NCBI GenBank assembly: GCA_036346375.1
Contig: CM070520.1
Coordinates: 17,433,791 to 17,497,790, forward strand
Source of the DNA: Guadua angustifolia
Taxonomy: Eukaryota; Streptophyta; Magnoliopsida; Poales; Poaceae
Direction of reading: 5' to 3'
Length of the DNA: 64,000 bases
Shown: in pieces, positions 53,601 to 64,000 of the stretch
How positions within the stretch are numbered: position 1 is the stretch's first letter
How the letters are laid out: each line of letters begins with the position of its first letter
Notes under the pieces: model-generated
What the model was told of the DNA's origin: nothing
Databases searched by the model: none
The model's input: the letters and a program-made list of their open reading frames with translations, nothing else
Made by a program: the position numbers and the translations under genes

Positions 53601-55857
53601 CTATTATTTTGTTAATAGCCCTAACAAGGTTCATTAGGGATTATGAAGCAATTATGTTAAATTGAGTTCAACACTAGATGATTTTACATAATTGAGTTCA
53701 TTATGATTCCAGAGACAAACAAGAATTCATTTTATAGTTGTAAAGGTTATATTTTTCATATATGCAATAATGACCATAAGAGTGTGTTTAACTCATTTTC
53801 AATTTTAACAATTGTTCTATGATTCAAGAATTGAATATTTTAGTATATTTGAATCCATCCTGATCTTAGCATCATATAAAATTTATTTCAATATTTTATG
53901 AATTATTCTGCACAAACTTTTATTAAAGACCATAATGGAATTCTAGCAAAGTTTAATTCCAATAAATTGCTCTGAAGTTCAAAAACTAAATATTTTTGTA
54001 TATTTAGATTCTCTATGATTTTATATGAATATAGGAATTTGTCCCACTGAATTTTGATTTAAATCGCACAAGATATTCAAAATTGAATTGCATTCAGTAT
54101 GGAAATGGGATTGGAAATCGAAATACGCTTTATCAGTAAAGAAAACGTCTTCAGGACCAAGCCTTCTTCTACCTGAGGTGTCTGACACTCCGGCCCCACT
54201 GCGCAGTGACAGAAAATAGGGGCATGGCTAGGGCTCGGCGGCGAAGGCTCTCCGGCGGTTCTCCGGCGACGGCGAGGACATGGGGAGCATCATCACGGCA
54301 AGGCGCACAGGATGGCGGTGTCGATTCACCGGAAGAGATACCGCAGCGGCGCGCAGCCGAGGAGAGGCGGCGGTGGAGAGAAGATGACCAGGGCATGAGA
54401 GCTCAAAAGAGTGGAAGATTAAGCATCAAGGCGTTGAGAGGATTCCGTTTTTGAGGTTTACCTGAAGGAAGAGTCTCCGAGGAGCTCCGCCACCGGTGAC
54501 CGGCCGTGAGGAAGAAGGGATCACGGCAGCAGTGACATTTCGCATGAAGGAGCTCGAATGATTTTGAGGGCTTTTGATGCTTGAGGTCTGGTGATGCTCT
54601 AGCCGAAAGGGATTTGGAAATGGATCACTCTTCCGTGCGAATCAGTTTCGGCTTTGAGCTCTGGAGCTCTCAACAATGGCGGCATTGGGGGAAAGTTTTG
54701 GCTGTCTCGGCTGAGGAGGGGAAAAAGAAGTAGAGGGGAAAGCTGAGCGCTGCCTCAGGTGATAGCCAGGTGCGAGTAATGACCGAGGAAAGTAGAGAAT
54801 GAGCCGTCCTTGGTTGATCGCTCGGTTGTTCTCTCTGCGATGCACAGGAGGAGGTATGGGCAGCTGAAGCTTCGCGAGACTGAGCGAACGTGGCGATGAT
54901 CGATGTTGCGATGAGGTGAGGCTGATGCAGTGAGATGACCGAACGAAGAGGCGATTCATTGAATGAGCTCTCGGTCAAGCTGCGCTGGATCGGGAGTTCC
55001 TCAGTTCGGTCGCAAGCACAGGGAGAAGAAGAAGCTGACAGGTGGGGCCTGGGTCCAGCAGTCAGTGAATGGAGATGAGTACAGGAATTTATTGGGCTGT
55101 CAAATGAGAGTAGAAAATTTACAAACTTTTTGACCATGGTCTCTGAATATATTTTGATGCCTGGTAAAATTTTGAGGTTAAAATGAGTTACCAAAAAATT
55201 ATAAATATTCTGACAACAGTGACTGCTTCTAAATTCTTGTTTCAGATTTTGATTTTTGATTGAGATCAATTAAATTATATTATTTTTCAAATTTTTTTTT
55301 TCAAAATTATTTGGTCTCAGAATGCTTCTGTAAAAATTTTAGCTCAAAATATGGTTCCATTATTTTATAAAAATTCTGACATTGCAATTTCTAGATTTTC
55401 AGGGTTTCTGTTTTTAAATTTTTAGAAGTCCTAAATTACAATATTAATTCGAAATATTTTTACCAAAGGTATATATTGCATTGAGGGTTTCATTATAACT
55501 TTTTCAGCTCCATTTGAGTTTTATAAATATTTTATAAATTCTGACAATGCATTATTTTGATTTAAAAGTTGTCTCTTCATTTTTGCCTCTTCATTTCTTT
55601 ATGCATAAAATTTTAATTGTTGGCTGAAATGATTTAATTGAATGTTCAGGGTTCTCATGGAAATTTTCTAAGTTTTTACTTTTTACATTTTTGCCTTTTT
55701 CTCTTTTTCATTCTTTATTTCCATTTGTTGAACTTTTCTTGCAACACAAAATCCAAGAACTCCAAATAAAAATCAACAATGCCAAGAAAACTCAGAAAGA
55801 ATAATATTAAATTTCAAAATATTGATTTTTATTTTATTAAAATTTTGGGATGTTACA
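50619..55857 (-). mobile_element. Solo LTR, 5.2 kb, inverted copy, TSD CACGG
   Basis: The plus strand starts TGTGAGACCCCGTTC and ends TTTTGGGATGTTACA, the complement of the copy at 34876-40089. Flanking CACGG (50614-50618 and 55858-55862) matches exactly. It has 5,239 bases and no pol. It contains the equivalents of the GC-rich promoter block (about 54170-55080) and the 'ttccttgtgggta' block, with many small differences from the other copies. It inserted into the 3' LTR of the gypsy element and is therefore younger than it. Confidence 0.92.
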
Positions 55858-56399
55858 CACGGGGTTTGGCGCGGCTTAGGTCGTGGTCGAAGTCCCAAGC
55901 TGCCCAGCCCCGAGCTGGGGGCCCTGTTGACTGTGCGTTGACCTGTCAGAGATTTCTCAGTCCCCGACAGCTAGCCTCCGAGGCTCAAGGTCGTGGCAAG
56001 AACTTGGGTCGACCTCGAGCCTCTCTGCACGGACAGAGGGGACTGTCTTCTGGAAAGTTTGAACCCAAGGTCGAGGTCGGACGGAGACCTACGAACAGGC
56101 TCTGGTGTCATTACACCTGGCGCCTCTTGATCTTCAGGATTCTGGTACAGACACGATCGAGCAACGGAACCGTTCACAACGCCTCGATCCCGCTGCTCAG
56201 CCCTTAACTGCACCTGTCGAATCACCTGTCCGACGCGCCTTTTGAGATGCCCTAACCTCCGGCCTGCAGTGCACTGGGCTTCATAAAACCCGAGACCACC
56301 ACAACTTCGGAAAACTCTTGATCTTCTTGCAATCTTTTTACTTCTAACTCCTCACTCGAGCCCTTCTTTTTCTTCCGACCAAACATCCCCTCAACCGCC

Positions 56400-59166
56400 A
56401 TGGCCAAGCTCGGAAGGAGGTCCCTGACAACGGCGAGGATGAAAGAACTCGAGGGTCTGGGACTATTGGACCCAACGACGTGGCGACTGCCGGGCGAAGA
56501 GACCAAGCCGCAGCCACGAGACGACGAACTCGTCAGCACGGAGCATTACATGCTCTTCGGCTTGCGGACGCCAGAGAGCGACTTCCTTGCGGTGGTCCTC
56601 GCCCAATGCGAGATTGAGCTCATCAACCTGGTACCCAACTCCATTCTTCTCCTCTCCATCTTCTCTCATTTGTGCGAGGGGTTCCTTGGAATCCTTCCCA
56701 CCCCTCGCTTTTCTTTCGCTTCTTCTCCATCTTTCGCACCGGGAAGGACCCCGTGGTCGGATGCCCCTACTTCCGGCTGCGGACGGGGATCCCTTGGTCC
56801 TTCCCCCAAATTCATCCTCGGGACTCCTTGGTCCTTGGACCGAGTGGTGGTTCTACCTGAAGAGGGGCGAAGACGGCGCGCTGGCATTCGACGGAACCCT
56901 CATTAGTGGGAAGAAGGAGACCCTGGAGGCGGGCGACCTGGAGATCGAACAGGAGGCCATCGCCGCCATCCACATCTGCGCTTCGCGTGGCCTCACCAAG
57001 CAGGCTATCGCCAACAACTTCTTGAGGAACAGGGTGTTCCCTCTGCAGAAGAGAATGCACCCGTTCTTCGAGATTAAGGGCCGCGGCGACCTCACCCAAG
57101 AAGGGACGTCTAGAAAGTTCCTCTGCTCTGAAGCTCTCTCAAGTTTTGGTCCTTGGGCCTCCTTAACGACCTTGTCTTTTTAGCAGCGCTGAAGGAGTCT
57201 TGGATCGCCACCCGGATGAACGAGATGTTCGGGAAGGCGGCGCATGACTACACCCTCGACGACCCCGTTCCGAGGAACGTGCTGCACCGGAAAGCCGAGG
57301 TAAGTCGCTCCGAGCCAGACTGCCTATTTCACATATGCTTTGGGCCTTTCTTGATTCTCCGATGCGCCCGCAGGACAAGCAAGAGTTTCTCGAGACGGCA
57401 AAGAAGATGCTACCGCTGCCCGAGGCGAGCAAGGGCAAGAAAGCGAGCAAGAGGCCAGCACCGGATGGAGCAGGCGGCAAAGGCCCGAAGAAGCAGCACG
57501 TCGAGTGGGGCGATCGCGCGATGGTGAGTTTCTTTGGTCGAGCCCCCAAGTGCTTTGCTCGTGCTCTTTCGCCTTATGACATACGTTTCTCCTCGCAGCA
57601 GTAGAGCGCCGTGGCCGCCGCCAGAGGACCCGGAGCCACCGCGGGCTCCGAGGTCCCAAGCTCGAGGCACCCGAGGAAAGGACGCCTCTTCATCATCGGG
57701 ACACCAAGGGCCTCACTAGCCCCCCGCGAAGTGGAGGCTCTCGACTCAGGTACTTCATTAGCTTTCCATTTGCCTGGTTTCCTCTCTATCTTTTTGGCTT
57801 AGTAGCCTTCCTTTATCGCAGACCTTGAGCGCCCGAGCTCAATGCTTGCCCGTCTTGACAATGCCTATTGTCCAGGGCGAGTCCGAGTCTGAGGAGGAGG
57901 AAACCTCCTACATGCTGGCGCCCCGCCGGCCCTCGAGCCGGGGGCGCACCTCATCGAGCCCCAGTGAGCTCTGATTGGCGAGGATTCGACCAGAAGTCGA
58001 TGACCGATCGAGATGACGACCGCCGCGACCAATGAGGACGACGCCGCCGGCTCCGTGGACGCCGAAGACAGCGTTGACCCACCTGAGGTCGATGTAGAAG
58101 ACGACGCCCGGGATGCCTCGGCCGCGGTGGTCAGGGCCACTCGAACTGCTCCTGCCCCAACCGTCGAGGTCGAGGACGCCCTGGCCAGGACTAGCATGGA
58201 TGATCGTGCAGAGGACCGGACCAAGACCTCCATGGGAGGGGGTATAGAGGACGCCCCAACCGCGGAAGATAGGGTCAGCGCAGCCTCCAGGACCGAGCCC
58301 GGGGGCGGTTTGAGCCCCCCCGAGGGAGCGGCCCGGGCGAGGTTGCCCCCGGCGGAGTGCCCGGAGATCCATGCCCGAGCAACCCAGCGGTGGCAGCGGG
58401 CAACACCGCACCAGGTGCGTCAAGCAGCAGACCCACCGAGTACACTCGCACAAGCTTCGAGGGTCAGCTTACCCAGGTATTAAGTTCTTCATGCCATTAT
58501 CGTGCTTTTAGCTTGAGATTCCCTTTCCCCTTTCTTCTGTCAAAGGCTGCGCTAACCTCTCGGATCCCGCAGGCCGTCGACTCCGTCGCCCAAGGACTGC
58601 AAGGTCTTCAGACGCACACCGATGCGCTGAAGGTTTTCCTTGACGGGTGGAGAATCGGGAGGCGCAACGCTCCAGTCTCATAGAGGCCTTGGAGGTCGAG
58701 CAGGAAGAGACTGCACAAAAGGCAGCGGTCAATTCCAACGAGATCACCAGTCTCCGCTAAGCGATGAAGGCGCTCGGCCTCACACAAGTTCGAGCTTGAG
58801 CGGGCCATTGCCACCGAGCGCGACCACGCGTACAAGGCCACTGAGGAGGAGCGCGCGAGGTCGGCCAAGGCGCTCGAGGCCGAGCGAGCCAAGGCTAAGG
58901 AGCTGAAGAAGGTCGCTGCGGACCAGGCAGCCGGCACGGTGAGGCCCTCCCCCGAGCTCGAAACCAAGGTTCAGGAGCTCGAGGAGAAGCTGGGTCGAGC
59001 GAGCAAGGCGGCAAAAAGCGCCTTGGCCCAACTCCAAGAAGAGCGACGTCGCGCCGCCGAAGCCTCCGAGGAAGCCCTCCGACTGCAGGGCGAGCTGTCG
59101 TCCTTGAGAGCCAAGGTCGCAGAGCTCGAGCAAGAGAAGCTCGCGTGCGAGATGGCCGACCTGTAA
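56400..59166 (+). pseudogene. Antisense gene of the gypsy element (Transposase_28-like, coiled-coil C-terminus)
   Basis: Starts at 56400 (cgccATGGCC) and is opposite to pol. Residues 1-100 include DDELVSTEHYMLFGLRTPES and LVPNSILLLSIFSHLCEGFLG, like the 'putative gypsy type transposon' (Transposase_28) domain of plants. After two shifts come TGKDPVVGCPYFRLRTG and TEWWFYLKRGED, then IAAIHICASRGLTKQAIANN and NEMFGKAAHDYTLDD. Introns are visible: 57299-57373 (GTAAGT...CCGCAG), about 57522-57600 and 58475-58571. A Glu/Asp-rich linker (57880-58470) precedes an Arg/Glu/Ala-rich coiled coil (about 58790-59163, ELEEKLGRASKAAKSALAQL) and a stop at 59166. The function of such antisense genes is unknown. 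Frame shifts make this copy doubtful as a functional gene. Confidence 0.7.
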
Positions 59167-59799
59167 AATAGATTTAGACTTTTGTTGCCTGTAACCAAAG
59201 ACCTTTGTAAGACAAAAGCTTAATGGAAGGACATTATTTTGGTAAAAATAGTTGATGTCTTGGTCTACTTATCGTTTTTTTTATCAAGAGATTTTTTCCT
59301 GATCATGCACTTAGCCTTTCTGCTCATAGTATATCCCGTCCAACCCCCGTTGGGCTCAAGGTCGAGCAACGCAGGCCTTGGATACAAGTTAGAAACCTGT
59401 AGAGACCATGACCAGCAAGATCGAGAAAAACCCACAGGGAGTATAACACAGGCGCACGAGGAAAGACCTAGGCGCTAAAGCATTAGGATCATTTCTAGGT
59501 CAAGCTTCTTGAATCCTGACAATGACTTGCGCTTTGCTCGATGGACCCAGCCGCAAGCTTGGTTCGAATCCTGGCACAGGGGGAGCGTTGATGCGAAGAG
59601 ATTCGGCTTACAAGTAGCTCGGCCACTGAGGGTGAACTTTAAGCCCCCAACGCCTGGGCCGAGAGCAAGCGCGCTCGTTCACAGGTCAGACTCAAAGAAG
59701 CCCCGAACTCGAGCCAACACAAAATATGGAATGAAGAAGGGGTACAGAGACCAACATGACAATTGAATAACAGCTTTATTGAAATTTGAGATAAAAGGG
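59167..59799. other. Interval between antisense gene and pol stop, probable 3' UTRs
   Basis: No coding homology on either strand. It would hold the converging 3' ends of pol (minus) and the antisense gene (plus). Confidence 0.45.
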
Positions 59800-61079
59800 T
59801 TACACATAGAATTTTCGAAGCTGGTCAATGTTCCATGAGCTAGAGAGCTCTCTGCCATCGGGCATCGCTAGCCGGTAAGCCCCCGTGCGATCTGTTGAAA
59901 CAACTCTATAGGGGCCCTCCTACCGCAGGGATAACTTGTTGGTGTTGGACGGGGCCTGAATCCGCCTCAGGGCCAGGTCCCCAACAAGGAGCTCCTTAGG
60001 TCATACCGACCGAGACGCATGTCTGCGAAGAGCTTGCGTGTAGTCGCCGATCGTAGCGATTACGACATCTTACTTCTTCCGCCAGGTAAGGTCAAGGGAC
60101 CGTTCTTGCTCGAAGTCGATCTGGTCGACCAAGTGACCCTAGCAGAGCCAGTAATGACCTTTGGAGGCGGGGCGGCCGGTGCGAACAACAAGCGGAAGGG
60201 TGTGGACCTGTTGCTTCGGTGATCGTGGGTACGAGGAGACCATAAGACGGTGGGAAGTTCGTCCACCCAGGTTTGGCCGTGTCGTTCGAGCTCATCTGAT
60301 ACTCGCTTTTGGTCGCCTTAAATGATCTGTCCGTTGACGTGTTCCACTGCTCCATTGCTTTGTGGATGGGCCACCGAAGCATAGTATACTTTGGTGCCGA
60401 TGTCTTCGCAATACTCCTGGTGACCACGAACAAGTGGAAGAACTTGACCGCCGCACGAGCCATGATGGTCGAGACAGGTTCGGCTTCGATCCATTTGGAG
60501 AAGGTATCGATGGCAACGAATAAGAACTTCTTCCCCCCGGTCGCCTGTGGGAAGGGGCCGAGGACGTCTAGCCCCCAGGTCGAGAAAGGCCAAGCTAGCG
60601 GAATGGTCTGGAGTGCATAGGCAGGCTGATGCGACTTTTGAGCATAGAATTGGTAGGCTCGACAGGGGCGGACGATGTTGCGTGCATCCTGGAGCACTGT
60701 CGGCCAATAGAACCCCATGCGGAAAGCTTTCCCGATCATAGTCCTGAAAGAAGAATGTGCCCCACAGAGATCTGAATGAATGTTGTTTAACAGGTACTTA
60801 CTCTCCTCTGCGGTAACACACTTCGTCAGGATGCCGGAAGAATTCCGACGATAAAGCTTGTCGTCCACGAGCTTGTACGAGCTTGCCCGGCGCTTGACCC
60901 TGCTTCTCTTCGCGGGATCGGTCGGAAGCTCTCCCTTCGCCAGGAAGTTGTAGATTGGCTCAGCCCACGAGGAAATACCTTCGATGAAGGCGACCGAGGC
61001 TCCTTGGTCAGAAATCGAAGGCGACGCCAGGGTCTCTAGGATCACATCTGGAGGAACTTCGTCGTTGAACGACCCGAGC
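59800..61079 (-). pseudogene. Gypsy integrase remnant, end of pol
   Basis: The HHCC zinc-binding segment begins near 60800: IHSDLCGAH, then FYWPTVLQDARNIVRPCRAY, where the last Cys of the usual CxxC is Tyr. The core follows with WGLDVLGPFP and AIDTFSKWIEAEP (two of the DDE acids). A shift near 60440 moves the third part, VAHPQSNGAVEHVN with the Glu, to another frame. The C-terminal segment reads EGPYRVVSTDRTGAYRL and ends RKFYV with TAA at 59802-59800. The integrase would insert the cDNA; this copy is dead because of the shift, a stop near 59920 and the altered zinc finger. Confidence 0.85.
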
Positions 61080-61480
61080 CTGGAGAGGAAATCTTCATCG
61101 GAGTTGTCTTTCCACGCCACATGCGTGATTTTCAGGTTTTGAAACCACTTCTCCATCTTGCGCGCTTCGGCGAGGTATTTGGCCATGGAATCTTCCGAGC
61201 ACTGATAGCCCTTGTTGAACTGGTTGATGACGAGCTGTGAATCGCCCTTGACGACCAACCGACGGACACCCAGTGCCTTGCAAGCTCGGAGTCCCGCCAG
61301 GAGAGCTTCGTACTCTGCTGCATTGTTTGTTGCCAGAAATCCGAAACGAACCATGTACCTCAGCCTGTCGCCTTGTGGGGTGAGAATGAGGATTCCAGCC
61401 CCCGAGCATTTGAAGGATCTCGAACCATCGAAGTACATGACCCAGGGCTTCTCCTCCTCGACCTCGAGCTCAGGCACCGG
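61080..61480 (-). pseudogene. Gypsy RNase H domain
   Basis: The minus strand reads MYFDGSRSFKCSGAGI, NNAAEYEALLAGLRACKALG, VKGDSQLVINQFNKGYQC and HVAWKDNSDEDFLSRLGS. The acidic residues expected for RNase H (Asp in FDGS, Glu in AEYEAL, Asp in KGDSQ, and the last Asp) are present, so this domain looks intact in itself. A TAG separates it from the upstream reverse transcriptase tail, ending VLADFMVEQTS. It would degrade RNA of the RNA-DNA hybrid. Confidence 0.85.
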
Positions 61481-62716
61481 CTACGATGTCTGCTCGACCA
61501 TGAAGTCGGCGAGCACCTGCGACTTGATGACCGTGCGTGCCACGAACTGGAGGTCGAAGACGGCCAACTCCATGGCCCACTTGGCGATGCGGCCTCCAGC
61601 CTCTGGATTTCTCAAGATCTCCCCGAGCGGGAAGTTGCTCGGGACGACCACAGAGTGAGCTTGGAAATAATGCCGGAGCTTGCGCAAAGCCATGAGGAGG
61701 GCGTACAACAATTTCTAGACCTGGGGGTAGCGCTCCTTCGGCCCATGGAGAACCTCACTGACGTAGTAGATCGGGTGCTGTTGTGCATCCCGCCGCCACA
61801 GTGACAATGACGACAACTGGGCGGTGGCATAGATAGAGCAGCAATTTTTCGCTGGTCATGAGTCGTGAGCAAAGGTGGACTTGAGAGGTATACATTTAAC
61901 TCATCGAAGGACCGCTGAGCCTCGGGCATCCACTCGAAGCTCCCTTGCTTGCGCAAGGCCTTGAAGAACGGCAATCCACGCTCGCCAAGCCTCGAGATGA
62001 ACCGGCTGAGGGCAGCCATGCGGCCGGTGAGGCATTGCACTTGTCTTACCGAACTCGAGGGGGGCATCTTTTCTATCGCCTCGATCTTCTCCAGGTTCGG
62101 GCCGACCCCCGAGCCCCCGATCATGTAGCCGAGCACCTTCCCTGAAACAGCGCCAAATACATATTTCTCCAGATTGAGCTTGATCTTGTGCTTGTTCAGG
62201 TTGGCGAAGGTCTCCTCAAGGTCTTGAACGTGGTCGTCTTCGGAAAAGCTCTTGACGATGATGTCGTCCATGTAGACCTCGAGGTTGCGGCCGATCTGAG
62301 GCTCGAATGTCTTGGTCATCAAGCGCTGAAAGGTCGTGCCAGCGTTGCGGAGACCAAACGACATGGTCGTGTAGTAGTAGGTCCCGAATGGCGTGATGAA
62401 CGACGTCTTGCTTTCGTCGTCGATCGCCAGCTTGATCTGGTGATATCCAGAATAGGCGTCCAGGAAGCTTAGCATCCTGGCATTCACAGTGGAGTCGACG
62501 ATCTGGTCGATGCGCGGGAGAGGGAAGTTGTCCTTTGGGCATGCCGAGTTCAACCCCGTGTGATCCACGCACATCCTCCACTTCCCGCCTTTCTTCTGCA
62601 TGATGACGGGATTGGCTAGCCATTCGGAGTAATCGATCTCACGAATGAAGCCGGCTTTTAGCAGCTTGTCAAGATTCTCCTTGATTATGGCGACCTTCTC
62701 GGGAGAGAAGCGTCAC
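61481..62716 (-). pseudogene. Gypsy reverse transcriptase domain
   Basis: Begins RFSPEKVAIIKENLDKLLKA directly after a TGA, then EIDYSEWLANPVIMQKK, WRMCVDHTGLN, LPRIDQIVDS, MLSFLDAYSGYHQI, FITPFGTYYYTTMSFGLRNA and EVYMDDIIVKS. The catalytic aspartates, one in LDAYSGYH and two in YMDD, are kept. The connection region reads LGERGLPFFKALRKQGSFEW. A shift near 61820 ends this frame, and the tail is picked up in another frame at 61711. It would copy the element RNA into DNA. Confidence 0.9.
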
Positions 62717-64000
62717 AACTTCTGGCGCACAGGCCGGCAACCGGGCCGCACTTGCAGTTTGTGCTTGACCACTTCCCTCGGGACACCCGGCATATCCGCC
62801 GGCTCCCAAGCGAATATGTCTTTGTTGGCGCGGAGGAAGGTGGCGAGCTCAAGTTCCTATTTGGAACTCAGCTCGGCCGAGACGTGGACGCACTTGGACG
62901 AGTCCCCCTCCTCGAGCGGCACAGCCTTGGTTGCATTGCCAGGCTGGATGACCGCCTTCTGGTGGGCGACCTTGGCGGTCGCATCAAGGGCCCGCTGAGA
63001 CAGCATGCCGGTGAGGGCCAAGGCCTGAGTTTCGCAACCTTGTGCTACCTTGAGGTCGTCCCGCACAGTGATGATGAGGGCCAAGGCCTGAGTTTCGCAA
63101 CCGTGTGCTGCCTTGAGGCCAACCTGGGAGCTTCATGCAGCGGTGGCCGTAGTGATTTGCCACCATGAATTTGACCAAAGCCAGACGCCCGAGGATGGCG
63201 TTGTAGGGAAGATCGCCCTCGACCACCTCGAAAGTGATCAGCTCGGTGCGGAAGTTGTCCGAGGCGCCGAAGGTGACGGGCAGGACTACCTACCCCAAAG
63301 GAGTGGTTGAACTTCCAGGGACGATCCCGAAGAACAGAATCATGATATTCTTGACCTTCGACCGGGGAATTTGCATCCGGTCGAGGGCGCTAGCCAGGAG
63401 CAGGCTGAGGGAACTGCCCCCATCGACCATGACCCGCCCAACCATGGTGTTGCTGATGGTCAGGGTCACAACCAGGGCAGTCTTGAGATCTTTGGACATA
63501 CCTTGGGGGGCATCCTCCTACGTGAAGGTTATCGTAGCCCCGACCCACCTGCAGGGCTGGTCCAAGGGCTTCCCAACAGTAGCCTGGTAGACCACGCGCG
63601 CGGCATCCTTGATCTCGCGCCGGGATTGATACGCCGATGAGCCGCCGAAGAAAACATCGATCCGGCAGTCGCCCTGCTAGAAATCCAGGTCGAGGTTGGC
63701 CTGGTCTTCTCCGGTGTTAACCCTGTCGGGCTGATCTCCCTCTTTCGGGAGCGTGGCCATCTCTCTGTGCCCATCGTAGAAGGCCTCCAGCTTGTTCTGC
63801 CAAGCCCTGCAGCTTCGCAGGTCGTGGCCCAGAGTCCTGTGGAACAAGCAAAATTTACCTTCGTCGAACCGAGGCCGCCCCTCAGGGCCCTGCGGGCGGC
63901 CATCGGCCTACCGCGACCCAGGCCGGCGATCCTCCTGCCGAGATCGGCGCGGTGCCTACCGAGGTCGTGGCCGATTTCGCTGGGGACAGGACCCCTCATG
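62717..64000 (-). pseudogene. Gypsy gag end and aspartic protease
   Basis: From the right edge, in shifting frames: a zinc-knuckle-like CLFHRTLGHDLRSC near 63840, then EAFYDGHREMATLP, DCRIDVFFGGSSAY, KDAARVVYQATVGKPL, and the protease-type VMVDGGSSLSLLLASALD near 63424 (Asp at 63424-63422 in a DGGS context, as in many Tat-like elements). Next is YNAILGRLALVKFMV (the YNxILGR box) near 63190. A 63-bp in-frame duplication follows. Stops, such as a TAG before QGDC, show decay. The gag start is outside the window. Confidence 0.75.
63013..63138. repeat. 63-bp tandem duplication in the gypsy gag-pol
   Basis: 'gagggccaaggcctgagttt' recurs with a 63-base period (63013 and 63076). Being a multiple of three, it duplicates 21 residues in frame on the minus strand (PQGSTRLRNSGLGPH twice). 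Confidence 0.9.

Larger units (their letters stand above)
50098..55969 (-). repeat. Gypsy 3' LTR, split by a solo LTR (50098-50618 and 55858-55969)
   Basis: Plus-strand ends are TGTCGACGATCGG and GTCCCCGACA. It is collinear with the solo LTR at 44733-45417. Without the insertion it is about 630 bases. In transcriptional orientation it starts TGTCGGGGACTGA. Confidence 0.9.
50098..64000 (-). mobile_element. Ty3-gypsy (Tat-like) retrotransposon, 3' part, running off the window
   Basis: On the minus strand the order from the right edge is gag end, protease, reverse transcriptase, RNase H, integrase, then a spliced gene on the opposite strand (56400-59166), then the 3' LTR (50098-55969). Gypsy domain order is clear. 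An antisense gene between pol and 3' LTR is known from Tat-lineage elements such as Grande. The 5' LTR and start of gag lie beyond 64000, so a target duplication cannot be tested. Stops and frame shifts throughout pol show it is dead. Confidence 0.85.

Overview
The window looks like intergenic DNA of a large plant nuclear genome, most likely a grass. The evidence is the mix of element families: En/Spm (CACTA) elements with CACTACTA ends, a SIRE/Opie-like Ty1-copia polyprotein, a Ty3-gypsy element with a spliced antisense gene between pol and its 3' LTR (a Tat-lineage trait), hAT- and Tourist-like MITEs, and a captured fragment resembling a grass MYC2 bHLH gene. I see no intact host gene. Nearly everything is transposable-element DNA, much of it nested, and many insertions are dated relative to each other by exact target-site duplications (TSDs) that I read in the sequence.

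Layout. 1-872: 3' end of a giant LTR. 873-2305: spacer, a dispersed repeat, and a promoter-like GC-rich block. 2306-13465: an 11-kb CACTA assemblage with decayed minus-strand TNP2-like and TNPA/Ulp1-like genes, long hairpins, a 461-bp tandem repeat and a small plus-strand acidic ORF. 13466-18035: spacer with two MITE-like elements. 18036-30482: a decayed Ty1-copia element whose 3' LTR is split by a stack of three insertions: an outer hAT-like element (22882-29037), an inner hAT-like element (23785-28942, TSD GCTGCACA) carrying a MYC2-like gene fragment, and a 3.1-kb solo LTR (24229-27355, TSD GGTAG) that cut the captured fragment in two. 31050-33282: the 3' part of a second CACTA element. 34876-40089: a 5.2-kb solo LTR (TSD CTAAT). 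40862-47166: a small CACTA (TSD ACA) invaded by a 5.7-kb CACTA (40936-46658, TSD ATC), which carries a gene-like multi-exon unit and was itself invaded by a 685-bp solo LTR (TSD GTACC). 48696-50087: three MITEs and a local template-switch-like rearrangement. 50098-64000: the 3' LTR, antisense gene, integrase, RNase H, reverse transcriptase, protease and gag end of a minus-strand gypsy element that runs off the right edge; its 3' LTR is split by another 5.2-kb solo LTR (50619-55857, TSD CACGG).

No element appears autonomous. The CACTA TNP2 gene lacks its catalytic middle, the TNPA-like genes are frameshifted, the copia polymerase has many stops and a YVDA in place of YVDD, and the gypsy pol has stops and frameshifts. 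The copia stops are mostly C-to-T type changes (CAG to TAG and similar), consistent with decay of methylated DNA. Family names come from motif recognition by eye; no database search was run.
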